From the NCBI GenBank assembly GCA_022826485.1, contig JAJDUU010000021.1, positions 185,016-249,015 of the forward strand: a DNA stretch of 64,000 bases, in the 5' to 3' direction. The notes beneath the pieces were generated by a model, which saw nothing but the letters and a program-made list of their open reading frames with translations, searched no databases and had not been told where the DNA came from. Positions 33,382 through 41,742 of the stretch are shown piece by piece. The stretch is from Chloroflexota bacterium. GTDB taxonomy: Bacteria > Chloroflexota > UBA11872. Position numbers and translations under genes: made by a program. Within the stretch, counting starts at the first letter, position 1; the number at the start of each line of letters is the position of its first letter.

Positions 33382-34532
33382 CGCCGCCCAGCCGCCCCAT
33401 TCGCGTCCTCCAGGTGATGGAGGCCACCATCGGCGGCACCAAGCGGCACTTGTTCGACCTGACCACCGCGTTCGACCCGGCCGACGTGGCCGTGGAGGTG
33501 GCGTGTCCACCGGTGAGATCTGAAGCTCACGGCGATACGTCGTTTGCCGGCGACCTGCGCGAGGCGGGAGTGACCGTGCGGGAGATTCCGATGGTGCGCG
33601 CGCTGAACCCGAGGGCCGACGCCGCGACCATCGTCCGGCTTGCACGGCTGATCCGGACCGGCGGTTACGACATCGTCCACACCCACAGCACCAAGGCCGG
33701 TATCACCGGGCGGCTGGCCGCGCGCTGGGACGGCGTCCGCACCGTGCACACGCCGCACGGCTTCTACTACCTGAACTTTGCCGGCGGCGCCGGTCGCGCC
33801 ATGGCCCGTGGGCTCGAGCGCGTGCTGGGCGCCATGACCGACCGGGTGATCGCGTTGTCCGACGGTGAGCATCGCGAGGCGGTGAACCTGCTGGGGGCCT
33901 CGCGCGTGCGGCTGGTGCCCAACGGCTTCGAGCCGTTCGAGCCGCTGCCGAAGACCGAGGCCCGGCGGCGGCTGGGTCTGTCCCCCGATGTGCCGGTGGT
34001 GGGCACGACCTCGCGCTTCACCGCCCAGAAGGCGCCGATGGACATCGTCGAGGCGTTTCGCGTGATTCACGCGGCGCGCCCGGAGACTCGACTGCTGTGG
34101 ATCAACGGCGGCGAGCTTCAGACGGTGGTGGAGCAGCGCCTGGCGGACCTTGGGCTGTTGCATGCCACGCTGCGTCCGGGCTTCGTGCCCGAGGCCCGGA
34201 CGCTGCTGCCGGCCATGGACGTCTATCTGCACCTGGCGCGGTGGGAGGGCGTGCCCTACGCCGTGATGGAGGCCATGTGGGCCGGCGTGCCGGTCGTGGG
34301 CGCGCAAGCCATCGGCACCAGCGATCTGATCACCGCCGGGGACACGGGATTACTGGTGGACGCCGGCGATGGGCCGGCTGCGGGGCGCGCGGCGCTGCGC
34401 GTGTTGACAGAGCCACCGCTGGCTCGCACCATCGCGCAGGCGGCGGCGTGCGGCATGCGCCGCCGACAGGACCGGCACGGTATGGCCCGCGCCACCGAAG
34501 CGGTATACCGCGAAATCGTGCAGACAATCTGA
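33378..34532 (+). CDS. GT4-family glycosyltransferase, probable CTG start
   Basis: 384 residues if started at CTG 33378. The first GTG and ATG (33414, 33417) would delete the conserved first strand, encoded as RPIRVLQVMEATIGGTKRH. Upstream there is no ATG, GTG or TTG in frame, but a GGAG (33369-33372) lies five bases before a CTG overlapping the preceding TGA (CTGA). The rest is a standard GT4: IVHTHSTKAGITGRLAAR, TPHGFYYLNF, TSRFTAQKAPMDIVEAF, and WEGVPYAVMEAMWAGVPVVG for the E-x7-E segment. It resembles capsular and EPS transferases of the WbnK/EpsD type. Confidence 0.88.
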   Translation: MTPPSRPIRVLQVMEATIGGTKRHLFDLTTAFDPADVAVEVACPPVRSEAHGDTSFAGDLREAGVTVREIPMVRALNPRADAATIVRLARLIRTGGYDIVHTHSTKAGITGRLAARWDGVRTVHTPHGFYYLNFAGGAGRAMARGLERVLGAMTDRVIALSDGEHREAVNLLGASRVRLVPNGFEPFEPLPKTEARRRLGLSPDVPVVGTTSRFTAQKAPMDIVEAFRVIHAARPETRLLWINGGELQTVVEQRLADLGLLHATLRPGFVPEARTLLPAMDVYLHLARWEGVPYAVMEAMWAGVPVVGAQAIGTSDLITAGDTGLLVDAGDGPAAGRAALRVLTEPPLARTIAQAAACGMRRRQDRHGMARATEAVYREIVQTI

Positions 34533-34533
34533 C

Positions 34534-35949
34534 GTGCTAAGTCGAACACGCGCCGTCGGCGGATTCCTCGCGATCGCCGACGTGCTCTTGACCATGCTGG
34601 CGCTGCTGGCTGCAGACGCGTTGCGTCACGGGCTGCCATTCGGCTTCGGCGCCGGCGAGCACCTGGATTGGCTGGGCGTGCGCGAGTACGTCATCGTCGC
34701 GGTGACCTGGGCGTTCTTCCTGCGCTTCGCCAGGGTCTACGACCACCGGCGAGTGATGCGCGTGGTGCTCGAAGCGCGCGTGATCGTCTTCGCGGTGCTG
34801 TTGGCTACCGGCGCGCTCTTTGCGGCGTTCTTCGTGCTTCAGGTCCAGTTCCTTTCCCGATTGCTGTTTGTGTACTTCGTCGTGCTCGACCTGGCGATCC
34901 TGATCAACTTCCGCTGGCTGCTCAACCTGGCGCTGCGCGCACGGCATCTCTCCGTCGCGACTCGGCGGCTGGTGCTGATCGCCGGCGCCGGACCCGTTGG
35001 GGACCGCGTGTCGCGACTGATCATCGACCGGCCGTGGTCGGGCTACGAGGTGTTGGGATTCGCCGACGACGACGAGCAGAAGCAGGGCACGGCGCTCAAT
35101 GGGCGACCGGTGCTGGGACTGGTCGAGGAGCTGCCGGCGCTGGTGGATCAGCACGCGCCCGACGACGTGATCATCGCGTTGCCGTTGCACGCGCACAGCC
35201 GGCTGCGCGAGTCGGTGCTGGCGCTGGAGCGCGCCGACGTGCGGATTCGCGTGGTGCCGGACGTCTTCGACCTGATGCCCGGTCGCACGATGGCCGAAGA
35301 CACCTGGGGCATCCCGATGATCAGCGTGCGCGCACCCGAGATCACGGGCTTCGATCGCGTGGTCAAGCGGGTGTTCGACTTGGCGCTGGGGCTCGTGACC
35401 CTGGTGGTGATGGCGCCGGTGATGGTGTTTTCCGCCCTGGCCGTCTGGCTGGAAACCGGGCGCCCGGTCATCTTTGCCCAGCGCCGGGTGGGCGAGAACG
35501 GCCGGCTGTTCACGATGTTCAAGTTCCGCACCATGGTCGCGAACGCCGAGGCCCAGATCGAGGCGGCCCGGCAGAGCGGGCAGCGGCTCGAAGACATCTA
35601 CAAGCCGGCCAACGACATGCGGGTCACCAGGGTCGGTCGCCTGCTCCGCCGCGCCAGCCTGGACGAGCTACCCCAACTCTGGAACGTGCTGCGCGGCGAG
35701 ATGAGCCTGGTGGGGCCGCGTCCCGAGCTGCCCTGGGTCGTGGACCAGTACGAATCATGGCAGCGACAGCGGCTCTCGGTGCTGCCGGGAATCACCGGCT
35801 GGTGGCAAGTCAACGGCCGCGGCGACCTGCCGCTGGTAGAAAACGTGGAGTACGACCTGTTCTACATCCAGAACTACTCGCCGCTGCTGGATATCTCCAT
35901 CCTCGCCCGCACCGTCTGGGTGGTGGCGCGGGGACGGGGGGCGTACTAG
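34534..35949 (+). CDS. Polyprenyl-phosphate sugar-1-phosphate transferase (WbaP/EpsE-like)
   Basis: 471 residues. Four N-terminal membrane helices (about 12-30, 47-66, 83-105, 108-126) are followed by a Rossmann-like CoA-binding-type domain (RRLVLIAGAGPVGDRVSRLI to about 260), one re-entrant hydrophobic segment (KRVFDLALGLVTLVVMAPVM), and the C-terminal catalytic domain. That domain has RRVGENGRLFTMFKFRTM, VTRVGRLLRRASLDELPQLW and MSLVGPRPE. It moves a sugar-1-phosphate from a nucleotide sugar to undecaprenyl phosphate, the first step of the glycan. GTG 34534 follows the previous TGA by one base. Its stop shares a CTAG with the convergent methyltransferase gene. Confidence 0.95.
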   Translation: MLSRTRAVGGFLAIADVLLTMLALLAADALRHGLPFGFGAGEHLDWLGVREYVIVAVTWAFFLRFARVYDHRRVMRVVLEARVIVFAVLLATGALFAAFFVLQVQFLSRLLFVYFVVLDLAILINFRWLLNLALRARHLSVATRRLVLIAGAGPVGDRVSRLIIDRPWSGYEVLGFADDDEQKQGTALNGRPVLGLVEELPALVDQHAPDDVIIALPLHAHSRLRESVLALERADVRIRVVPDVFDLMPGRTMAEDTWGIPMISVRAPEITGFDRVVKRVFDLALGLVTLVVMAPVMVFSALAVWLETGRPVIFAQRRVGENGRLFTMFKFRTMVANAEAQIEAARQSGQRLEDIYKPANDMRVTRVGRLLRRASLDELPQLWNVLRGEMSLVGPRPELPWVVDQYESWQRQRLSVLPGITGWWQVNGRGDLPLVENVEYDLFYIQNYSPLLDISILARTVWVVARGRGAY

Positions 35950-36716
35950 GTCGAGCTAGCTCCCGATCGGTGGGCGGGCCGCACGGCGGCGATCACGCGC
36001 ACGGGCCACGCGAAGCGGCGCACGCCCGCCTCCACATGAGCGTCGAAAGCTGCGGCGACCCGTGGCTCCGACATCCTGCGCCATAGCTCGTCGGCCATCT
36101 CTGGCGTGCCGCCCGACCGGGCCACCCACTGGTCGAAGTCCATGGGCGAGCGGCACTCGCGATCCGCGGCCACGTCCAACCGGGCAGCCCGCAGGTAGCG
36201 CGGGAACTCCGCGGCGGACAGATTGCGAACGTGCGACGGGTCGCGGATGGTCTCGATGTCGTGCATTTCGGACGCCACCCAGGAGTCGTCGGGGCTCTGC
36301 GTGTCGGCGATGACCACCCGCCCGCCGGGGCGCAGGACGCGTGCCATTTCGCCGATTGCGGCGGCGGGGTCGGCGAAGTGATGCAGCGCGTGGCGGCACG
36401 TGACCACGTCGTAGCTGCCGCCGCGCGCGGGAACGCTCCCGGCGGCGGCGCGCACCGCCCGCAGTGGCGCCGGAGCGGCCGCTCGCGTATGGCGCAACAT
36501 TGGCCGAGAAACGTCCAGGGCGTCCACGTATGCGCCTCTCGCGGCCAGCGCATGCGCGGTGAAGCCGGTGCCGGTGCCGACGTCAAGCACGAAGTAGCCG
36601 GGCGAGACGTTGGCGAATTCGAGCACCAGCGGCAGGCTCGGCCCGGATCGGTGGCACGGCGAGTCGGCATATCCGGCCACCCGGTCGTCGAATGCCTGCT
36701 GCGTCAGGCCGGCCAT
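35946..36716 (-). CDS. Class I SAM-dependent methyltransferase
   Basis: 256 residues from ATG 36716, which overlaps the aminotransferase end by 13 bases. The SAM-binding motif I is VLDVGTGTGFTAHALA (about 43-58), motif II is the acidic YVDALDVSRPML, and motif IV VTCRHALHHF marks the UbiE/MenG-like Methyltransf_11 group. The longer frame to 36815 is Arg-rich noise antisense to the aminotransferase region. The C terminus is helical with a Trp near the end. Substrate unknown; operon-mate of the aminotransferase, so an amino-acid-derived or amine metabolite is possible. Confidence 0.87.
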   Translation of the reverse strand: MAGLTQQAFDDRVAGYADSPCHRSGPSLPLVLEFANVSPGYFVLDVGTGTGFTAHALAARGAYVDALDVSRPMLRHTRAAAPAPLRAVRAAAGSVPARGGSYDVVTCRHALHHFADPAAAIGEMARVLRPGGRVVIADTQSPDDSWVASEMHDIETIRDPSHVRNLSAAEFPRYLRAARLDVAADRECRSPMDFDQWVARSGGTPEMADELWRRMSEPRVAAAFDAHVEAGVRRFAWPVRVIAAVRPAHRSGASST

Positions 36717-38074
36717 TCGTAGGTCTCGAGTGTCTCGGCGATCGAGGCGTCCAGGATTGCCGCCATCTCGTCGATCTCGTCGTCGGTGGACGTGAGCGGC
36801 GGGGCGAAGACCCACACGTTGTCGCCGGCCCGGCCGATGAGGCCGCGTCGGCGGGCTTCCGCCCCGACAGCCCGTCCGAACGGTCGGTCGCTGGGAAAGC
36901 CGGCACGCGTCGAGCGGTCGGCGACGAACTCGATGCCGAGCAGCAGGCCGTGCCCGTCGACGCGCCCGACGACGTCATAGCGGTCGGCCATGTCTTCCAG
37001 GTGACGGCGCAGGCGCTGGCTCTGGCGGCGGCAGTTGTCGAGCACGCTGCCGCCGGTGAGCTGCTCGAGCGCGGCGAGCCCCGCGGCGCAGGAGACGGGG
37101 TTGCCGGAGTAGGTGTGGCCGGCGTTGAAATGCACCCCGTCGTCGCGCTCGCCGAGAAAGGTCTCGGAAATCTTGCCGCGAATAATGGCCGCCGCCAACG
37201 GGGCATAGCCGCCGCTGATGCCCTTGCCCACCGTCATGATGTCGGGGTAGGCCCCGTAAACGTCCGCGCCGAACAGCTCACCCAGCCGGCCGAAGCCGGT
37301 GATGATCTCGTCGTAGATGAGGACGACGTTGTGCCGGTCGCAAATCTCGCGCAGGATCTTGAAGTACTCAGGCGGCGGCACGACGAAGGCCTCCGCCGAC
37401 ATGATGACCGGCTCGGCGATGAAGGCGGCCACGGTGTCCGGGCCTTCGCTGCGAATCACCTCGTCGACGATCTCGGCGCACAGCACGCCACACTCGGGAT
37501 ACGTGAGCTTGAAGGGACAGTGATAGCAGTCGGGCGGGTGGACCTTGAGGAATCCGGTCGGGAGCGGTTCGTATTTCGCCTTGCGCGCCGCCCCGCCGGT
37601 GGCGGACAGGGCGCCCAGCGTCGCGCCGTGGTAGCTGGAGTAGCGTGAGATCACCTTGTATTTGCCCGGATTGCCGGTCTGCTTGTTGTACTGGCGGGCC
37701 ATCTTCATCGCGGTCTCGTTGGCCTCGGAACCACCGCTCACGAACTTGACCGTGGTGAACTCCGGCGGGAAGACGTCGACAAGGCGCTCGGCAAGCTCCA
37801 TGGCGGGCTGGTTGGTGGCGTAGATGGGCAGGGCCAGCGCGACGCGCTCGAGCTGCGCCTGCATGGCCTCGATGATCGGGCGATTGCCGTGGCCAAACTG
37901 CATGGCGGCGATGCCGGCGATCCCGTCGATGTAGGAGCGGCCGTCCACATCCGTGAGCCGCACCCCGGAGCCTTCCACGATGACCAGCGGGTCCTCAATG
38001 AAGGCCTGCATCTGGTTGAAGTCGACCATCAGGTTGGCCAGGCCGGGATGTTGACTACCGTTTGGCTCGGTCAT
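36704..38074 (-). CDS. Class III pyridoxal-phosphate aminotransferase
   Basis: 456 residues from ATG 38074. PLP enzyme of the omega/ornithine aminotransferase class: GGSEANETAMKMAR (phosphate-binding), SSYHGATLGALSATG, D255 in IYDEIITGFGR, and the Schiff-base K284 in TVGKGISGGYAPL. A cysteine cluster (C183, C186, C195, C199) after HPPD is common to one subgroup and might bind zinc. These enzymes move amino groups from omega-amino acids or diamines to keto acids. It could supply an amino donor to the glycan region, but no sugar-aminotransferase features are seen. Divergent from the LanC-like gene. Confidence 0.93.
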   Translation of the reverse strand: MTEPNGSQHPGLANLMVDFNQMQAFIEDPLVIVEGSGVRLTDVDGRSYIDGIAGIAAMQFGHGNRPIIEAMQAQLERVALALPIYATNQPAMELAERLVDVFPPEFTTVKFVSGGSEANETAMKMARQYNKQTGNPGKYKVISRYSSYHGATLGALSATGGAARKAKYEPLPTGFLKVHPPDCYHCPFKLTYPECGVLCAEIVDEVIRSEGPDTVAAFIAEPVIMSAEAFVVPPPEYFKILREICDRHNVVLIYDEIITGFGRLGELFGADVYGAYPDIMTVGKGISGGYAPLAAAIIRGKISETFLGERDDGVHFNAGHTYSGNPVSCAAGLAALEQLTGGSVLDNCRRQSQRLRRHLEDMADRYDVVGRVDGHGLLLGIEFVADRSTRAGFPSDRPFGRAVGAEARRRGLIGRAGDNVWVFAPPLTSTDDEIDEMAAILDASIAETLETYEWPA

Positions 38075-38186
38075 GGGACGCGCTTCGTTGCCGGTGTGAC
38101 GCCGGCAGCGTACGCGCCGCCCGCGCGGTTTGTCGCGTGCGCCGAGTAGGCTTGACGGCAGACGCGGCAAAGCGACCGGAGCCGAT

Positions 38187-39380
38187 ATGCCGGACACCGA
38201 GCGGTTCCTGGACCTGGCGGTCGACGTGGGGCGGCTCATCGCGGCCGCGGCCGAGCCGGACGTCGCCGGTTCGCGCTGGCGCACGCGCACCTACTTTGGC
38301 GAAGACGCCTACGGCACCGACGTATTCGCCGGCTCCGCCGGGCCGGTGATCCTGCTGGCGAGTCTCCACGCCGCGACGGGAGAGACCCGCTTCCGCGACG
38401 TGGCCGAGAGCGGCGCGTTGTGGATCGAGGCGCAGACGCGCCGCGCGCTCACGGCGCCGGATCGCGATCCGGGCCTGTATTTCGGCGTGGCGGGCGACGG
38501 CATGACGTTTCTGCACCTCTACGAATGCACGGGACGCGAGCGCTGGCTGAACCTGGTCCGCACACGGGTAAAGGCGATTCGCGGTCTCGCCTACAAGGAC
38601 GAGGATCCGCTCGAAGGAGCGTCGGGCACGGGGACGTTCCTGTTGCGCGCGCACCAGATCACCGGCGACGCCGGCGCGTTGGACCTGGCGGTCGCGGCGG
38701 GCGAGCACCTGCTGCAACGCGCCTGCAACGACGACGGTGGTTGGCACTGGCCGTGGCGTCGCCGCTCGGGGACCTTCGACGGCATCGGCTTTGCGCATGG
38801 GACGGCGGGCGTCGCGTGCTTCCTGGCGGAGCTTTCACGCTATTCGAGCGACCCGCGACTGCCGGAGGCGGTGCTGGGCGCGGCGCGCTGGATCGACCGG
38901 CACGCGGAACCTGGTCCGGCGTGGCGGCGCTGGCCGGAAGACGAGCGTCCGGTGAGTGTGCAGTGGTGCCACGGGGCGCCGGGCGTCGGGCTGTTCGCGG
39001 TGCGCGCCTTTGCGGCGCTGGGGGACGACGAGCTCAAGGACCTGGCGCTGCGCGCCGCCGAGGCGACCTACGACGCCGGAGACGTGCGCGCGAATCCCAG
39101 CCAGTGCCACGGGCTGGCCGGAAACGCCGAGATCTTCCTGGAGCTTTGGCGGGTGCTCGGCGATGACCTGTGGCTCGACCGAGCGGTTGAGTTCGGCGAC
39201 GCGGCGGCGGCCTACCGGGAGGAGGAACCGGACGGCGCCCGGTGGCGGGGAGACGAGCCGGACAATTACAGCCCCGACTTCATGCTGGGCTCGGCCGGCC
39301 TGGGGCACTTCTTCCTGCGATTGGCCCGCCCGGACGCGATTGATATGCCCCTGATGGCAGTGCCGGTGCAGGCCGACTAG
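38187..39380 (+). CDS. LanC-like protein (lanthionine synthetase C family)
   Basis: 397 residues from ATG 38187. The alpha/alpha toroid is made of seven helix pairs with Gly-rich inner motifs: GFAHGTAGVACFLAEL, WCHGAPGVGLF, QCHGLAGNAEIFLEL. The zinc ligands match those of nisin cyclase (C261, C307, H308), and H204 stands where the active-site His lies. In lanthipeptide clusters LanC closes thioether rings; freestanding relatives, including the eukaryotic LANCLs, add glutathione to dehydro-amino acids in damaged proteins. No LanB, LanM, precursor peptide or transporter is next to it, so a detoxifying or unknown role is as likely as peptide cyclisation. Confidence 0.85.
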   Translation: MPDTERFLDLAVDVGRLIAAAAEPDVAGSRWRTRTYFGEDAYGTDVFAGSAGPVILLASLHAATGETRFRDVAESGALWIEAQTRRALTAPDRDPGLYFGVAGDGMTFLHLYECTGRERWLNLVRTRVKAIRGLAYKDEDPLEGASGTGTFLLRAHQITGDAGALDLAVAAGEHLLQRACNDDGGWHWPWRRRSGTFDGIGFAHGTAGVACFLAELSRYSSDPRLPEAVLGAARWIDRHAEPGPAWRRWPEDERPVSVQWCHGAPGVGLFAVRAFAALGDDELKDLALRAAEATYDAGDVRANPSQCHGLAGNAEIFLELWRVLGDDLWLDRAVEFGDAAAAYREEEPDGARWRGDEPDNYSPDFMLGSAGLGHFFLRLARPDAIDMPLMAVPVQAD

Positions 39381-39436
39381 GAGTGACCCGCTGAGCATGC
39401 GCTAGGCTGCGGCGCCGGTCTCCGCGAGCCAGTCCC

Positions 39437-40585
39437 ATGCGAATCACCAACATTCAGACGATGCACTGCGGCGCGCCGGCCGCCCCCGAGGCCCGGCTCA
39501 ACCGCGTGTGGACCTTCGTGCGAATCGAAACCGACAGCGGCATCCACGGCACTGGAGAGTGCAGCCTCTTCAAGGTGAATCAAGCCGTGGCGGAGGTGGT
39601 CGAACGGTTCGGGACCTTCCTGATTGGCCAGGACCCCACCCGCGTCGAACACCTGTGGCAGCAGATGTATCGCCGTCCGTTCTTTCGCGGCGGCCCGATT
39701 CTCAACGCGGCGATCAGCGGCATCGACATGGCGCTGTGGGACATCGCGGGGAAGGCCGCCGGGCTGCCGGTCTATCGCATGCTCGGCGGTCCGCTGCGCA
39801 ACCGCGTCCGCGCCTACGCCCGGGCCGACCTCGCGGGCTCGGAAGTCGACCAGGTGCTGGAAGCCCAGCGGCAGGGATTCACGGGGTTCAAGATCGCGCC
39901 GCCGCACCTCGAAGCCGGATTCAATGAATTCGCGCTAGCCAAGGCCGCGGTGGATCTGGTGGCAACCGTACGGACCGCCGCAGGTCCGGAGCTCGATTTG
40001 ATGATCGACTTTCACGGGCGGCTCTCCCCGGCGGCGGCCACCCGCTTCCTGCACGGCGTGCGCGACCATGACCTGCTGTTCGCCGAGGAGCTGATCCCGC
40101 CGGACAACGTGCCAGCCTACGCGCAGGTGACGGCCGCGGTGCCGGAAGTGCCCTGCGCGACCGGGGAGCGGCTCTACACGCGCTGGGGCTTCCGCGAGTT
40201 GATCGAGTCGCGGGCGGTGCACGTGATTCAGCCCGATATCTGCTACGCGGGCGGCATCTCCGAGCTGCGCCGAATCGCTGCGCACGCCGAAACGCACTAC
40301 ATCTCCATGGCGCCGCACAATCCCAACGGTCCCGTTGCGACGGCGGCGAACATCCAACTGGCGGCGGCGACGCCGAACTTCCTGATCCTCGAATACGCGC
40401 GCAAGCCGCCCTACTTCGAAAACGTCTTGCAGCAACCGCTGGCGTTCGCCGACGGGCACTTCGCGCTACCGGAGGCGCCGGGGCTTGGCGTTGAGCTGGA
40501 TGAGGCCTTCATTGCGGCGAATCCGCCGCACGAGCTGGGATTTGGGTCCGACACGTACGCCGACGGCTCGGTGGCGGATATCTAG
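39437..40585 (+). CDS. Enolase-superfamily dehydratase (galactonate-dehydratase-like)
   Basis: 382 residues. An N-terminal capping domain (1-120, RGGPILNAAISGIDMALWDI) precedes the barrel. Metal ligands are D191, E217 and E244 (DFHGR, FAEELI, ATGERLYTRW). H193 next to the first ligand and H294 in MAPHNPNGP match the acid/base histidines of D-galactonate dehydratase and its relatives in the mandelate racemase group. It would dehydrate an acid sugar to a 2-keto-3-deoxy acid. Downstream aldolase and kinase are not present. GCTAGGCT (39398-39405) could be its -10 region. Specificity among galactonate, gluconate and rarer acids is unresolved. Confidence 0.88.
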   Translation: MRITNIQTMHCGAPAAPEARLNRVWTFVRIETDSGIHGTGECSLFKVNQAVAEVVERFGTFLIGQDPTRVEHLWQQMYRRPFFRGGPILNAAISGIDMALWDIAGKAAGLPVYRMLGGPLRNRVRAYARADLAGSEVDQVLEAQRQGFTGFKIAPPHLEAGFNEFALAKAAVDLVATVRTAAGPELDLMIDFHGRLSPAAATRFLHGVRDHDLLFAEELIPPDNVPAYAQVTAAVPEVPCATGERLYTRWGFRELIESRAVHVIQPDICYAGGISELRRIAAHAETHYISMAPHNPNGPVATAANIQLAAATPNFLILEYARKPPYFENVLQQPLAFADGHFALPEAPGLGVELDEAFIAANPPHELGFGSDTYADGSVADI

Positions 40586-40625
40586 GGGGCCTGGGCGGAA
40601 ATCTACGAGCGGGTGGGCCGGACCC

Positions 40626-41741
40626 TCACCCTGACCCTCTCCCAGAGGGAGAGGGGACCGGACAGTAGGCATAGGCGGCGAGGCAGCGGTCGGCGACGGC
40701 GCTCCAGGTGAAGTCGCGTAACACTCGCGCGCGGGCGCGCTTGCCGCAGGACGTGGCGTGGTCCGGATCGGATGTGAAGAGCGCGAGCGCCGCGCGGAGC
40801 GCCGCCGAGTCGCCGGGAGGCACAACGGCGCCGTAGGACGGATCGACGACCTCGGGAAGCCCGCCGGCTTCCGAGACGACCACGGCCGTGCCACAGGCCA
40901 TGGCCTCCAGCGCGGCTAGGCCCAGCAACTCGGGAAGCTGCTGGCGGCAGCCCTGGTAGTCGTCGAACACGGACGGCATGACGGCCACGCAGGCGCGGCT
41001 GAGCGCCTGCACGAGCTCGCGGTCGTCGGCGTCTTCATGGAACGTGACCGCTCGGCCCTGGGCCTCTCGCCGCAGAAACGCGACGTAGTCGGGGTCAGCC
41101 GGCCGGCCATAGATGGCGAGTTGGGCGTCGTCGGGCAGGGCGCGAATGGCGTGCTCGACACCCTTGTGCGGCAGCAGGCGACCCACGAATACGACCTGGC
41201 CGGGCACCTTGGGTGCGGATGGAGCGAACGCCTGCGGATCGACGCCGCCGTGGATGATGGACGTGCGGCGGCCCATGTAGGGCAACGTGTCCACCACGAA
41301 CCGGCTCTGCGCCAGATGGGCGTGGACCCAGCGGCCCAGGCGAGCGCGGCGCAGCCACCCCACGCCGCCGCCGCCGTGATCAGTCACGAATACACGCTTG
41401 CCGAGCGGACGAGCCAGCAACGTCGCCAGCGCCGTCAGGCCGGTTCGCGCTTGATGGCAGTGGATCACGTCGGCCCACAGGAGAGCCGGAATGAAGCCGG
41501 GCCCAATCGCGTCGGACTCGCGGCCTCGCAGGCGCCGCCAGGTACGGGCCACTTCGATGGGGAACCCAGCGGCATCGGCGGTTGTGGGCGGCCCGCCGAA
41601 GGCGACCAGGCGGGTCGGCACCTGTTCCCGCATGGCGCGCGCGAGTTCAAGGGGAAAGCGTTCGCCTCCGCCGATGACCGAGATCTTTCCGAACCACGTT
41701 GGGGAAAGGTGGAGGACGCGCGGACGATCCTGGGCCGGCAC
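40626..41741 (-). CDS. GT4-family glycosyltransferase, last gene of the minus-strand glycan operon
   Basis: 371 residues. GTG 41741 lies one base after the methyltransferase stop. N-terminal HLSPTWFGKISVIGGGERFP, DVIHCHQARTGLTALATL, FVGRLLPHKGVEHAI (donor site) and LGLAALEAMACGTAVVVSEAGG are present, so it is functional. The final residues (CPVPSPSGRGSG) are encoded by a dispersed CCCTCTCCC/GGGAGAGGG hairpin. The gene has therefore run into a repeat and probably lost its original end by a few residues. Confidence 0.88.
   Translation of the reverse strand: MPAQDRPRVLHLSPTWFGKISVIGGGERFPLELARAMREQVPTRLVAFGGPPTTADAAGFPIEVARTWRRLRGRESDAIGPGFIPALLWADVIHCHQARTGLTALATLLARPLGKRVFVTDHGGGGVGWLRRARLGRWVHAHLAQSRFVVDTLPYMGRRTSIIHGGVDPQAFAPSAPKVPGQVVFVGRLLPHKGVEHAIRALPDDAQLAIYGRPADPDYVAFLRREAQGRAVTFHEDADDRELVQALSRACVAVMPSVFDDYQGCRQQLPELLGLAALEAMACGTAVVVSEAGGLPEVVDPSYGAVVPPGDSAALRAALALFTSDPDHATSCGKRARARVLRDFTWSAVADRCLAAYAYCPVPSPSGRGSG
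40635..40655. repeat. CCCTCTCCC/GGGAGAGGG hairpin at a convergent gene junction
   Basis: Perfect 9-base arms around AGA, within the 3' end of the glycosyltransferase and just past the end of the convergent dehydratase gene (40585). A bidirectional terminator role is possible but there is no T-run. Related sequence is in the 24390-24422 segment. Confidence 0.6.
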
Positions 41742-41742
41742 C

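Noticed and set aside
38187..39380. Lanthipeptide biosynthetic cluster
   Set aside because: Only a LanC-like gene is present; no precursor, dehydratase, protease or transporter nearby.
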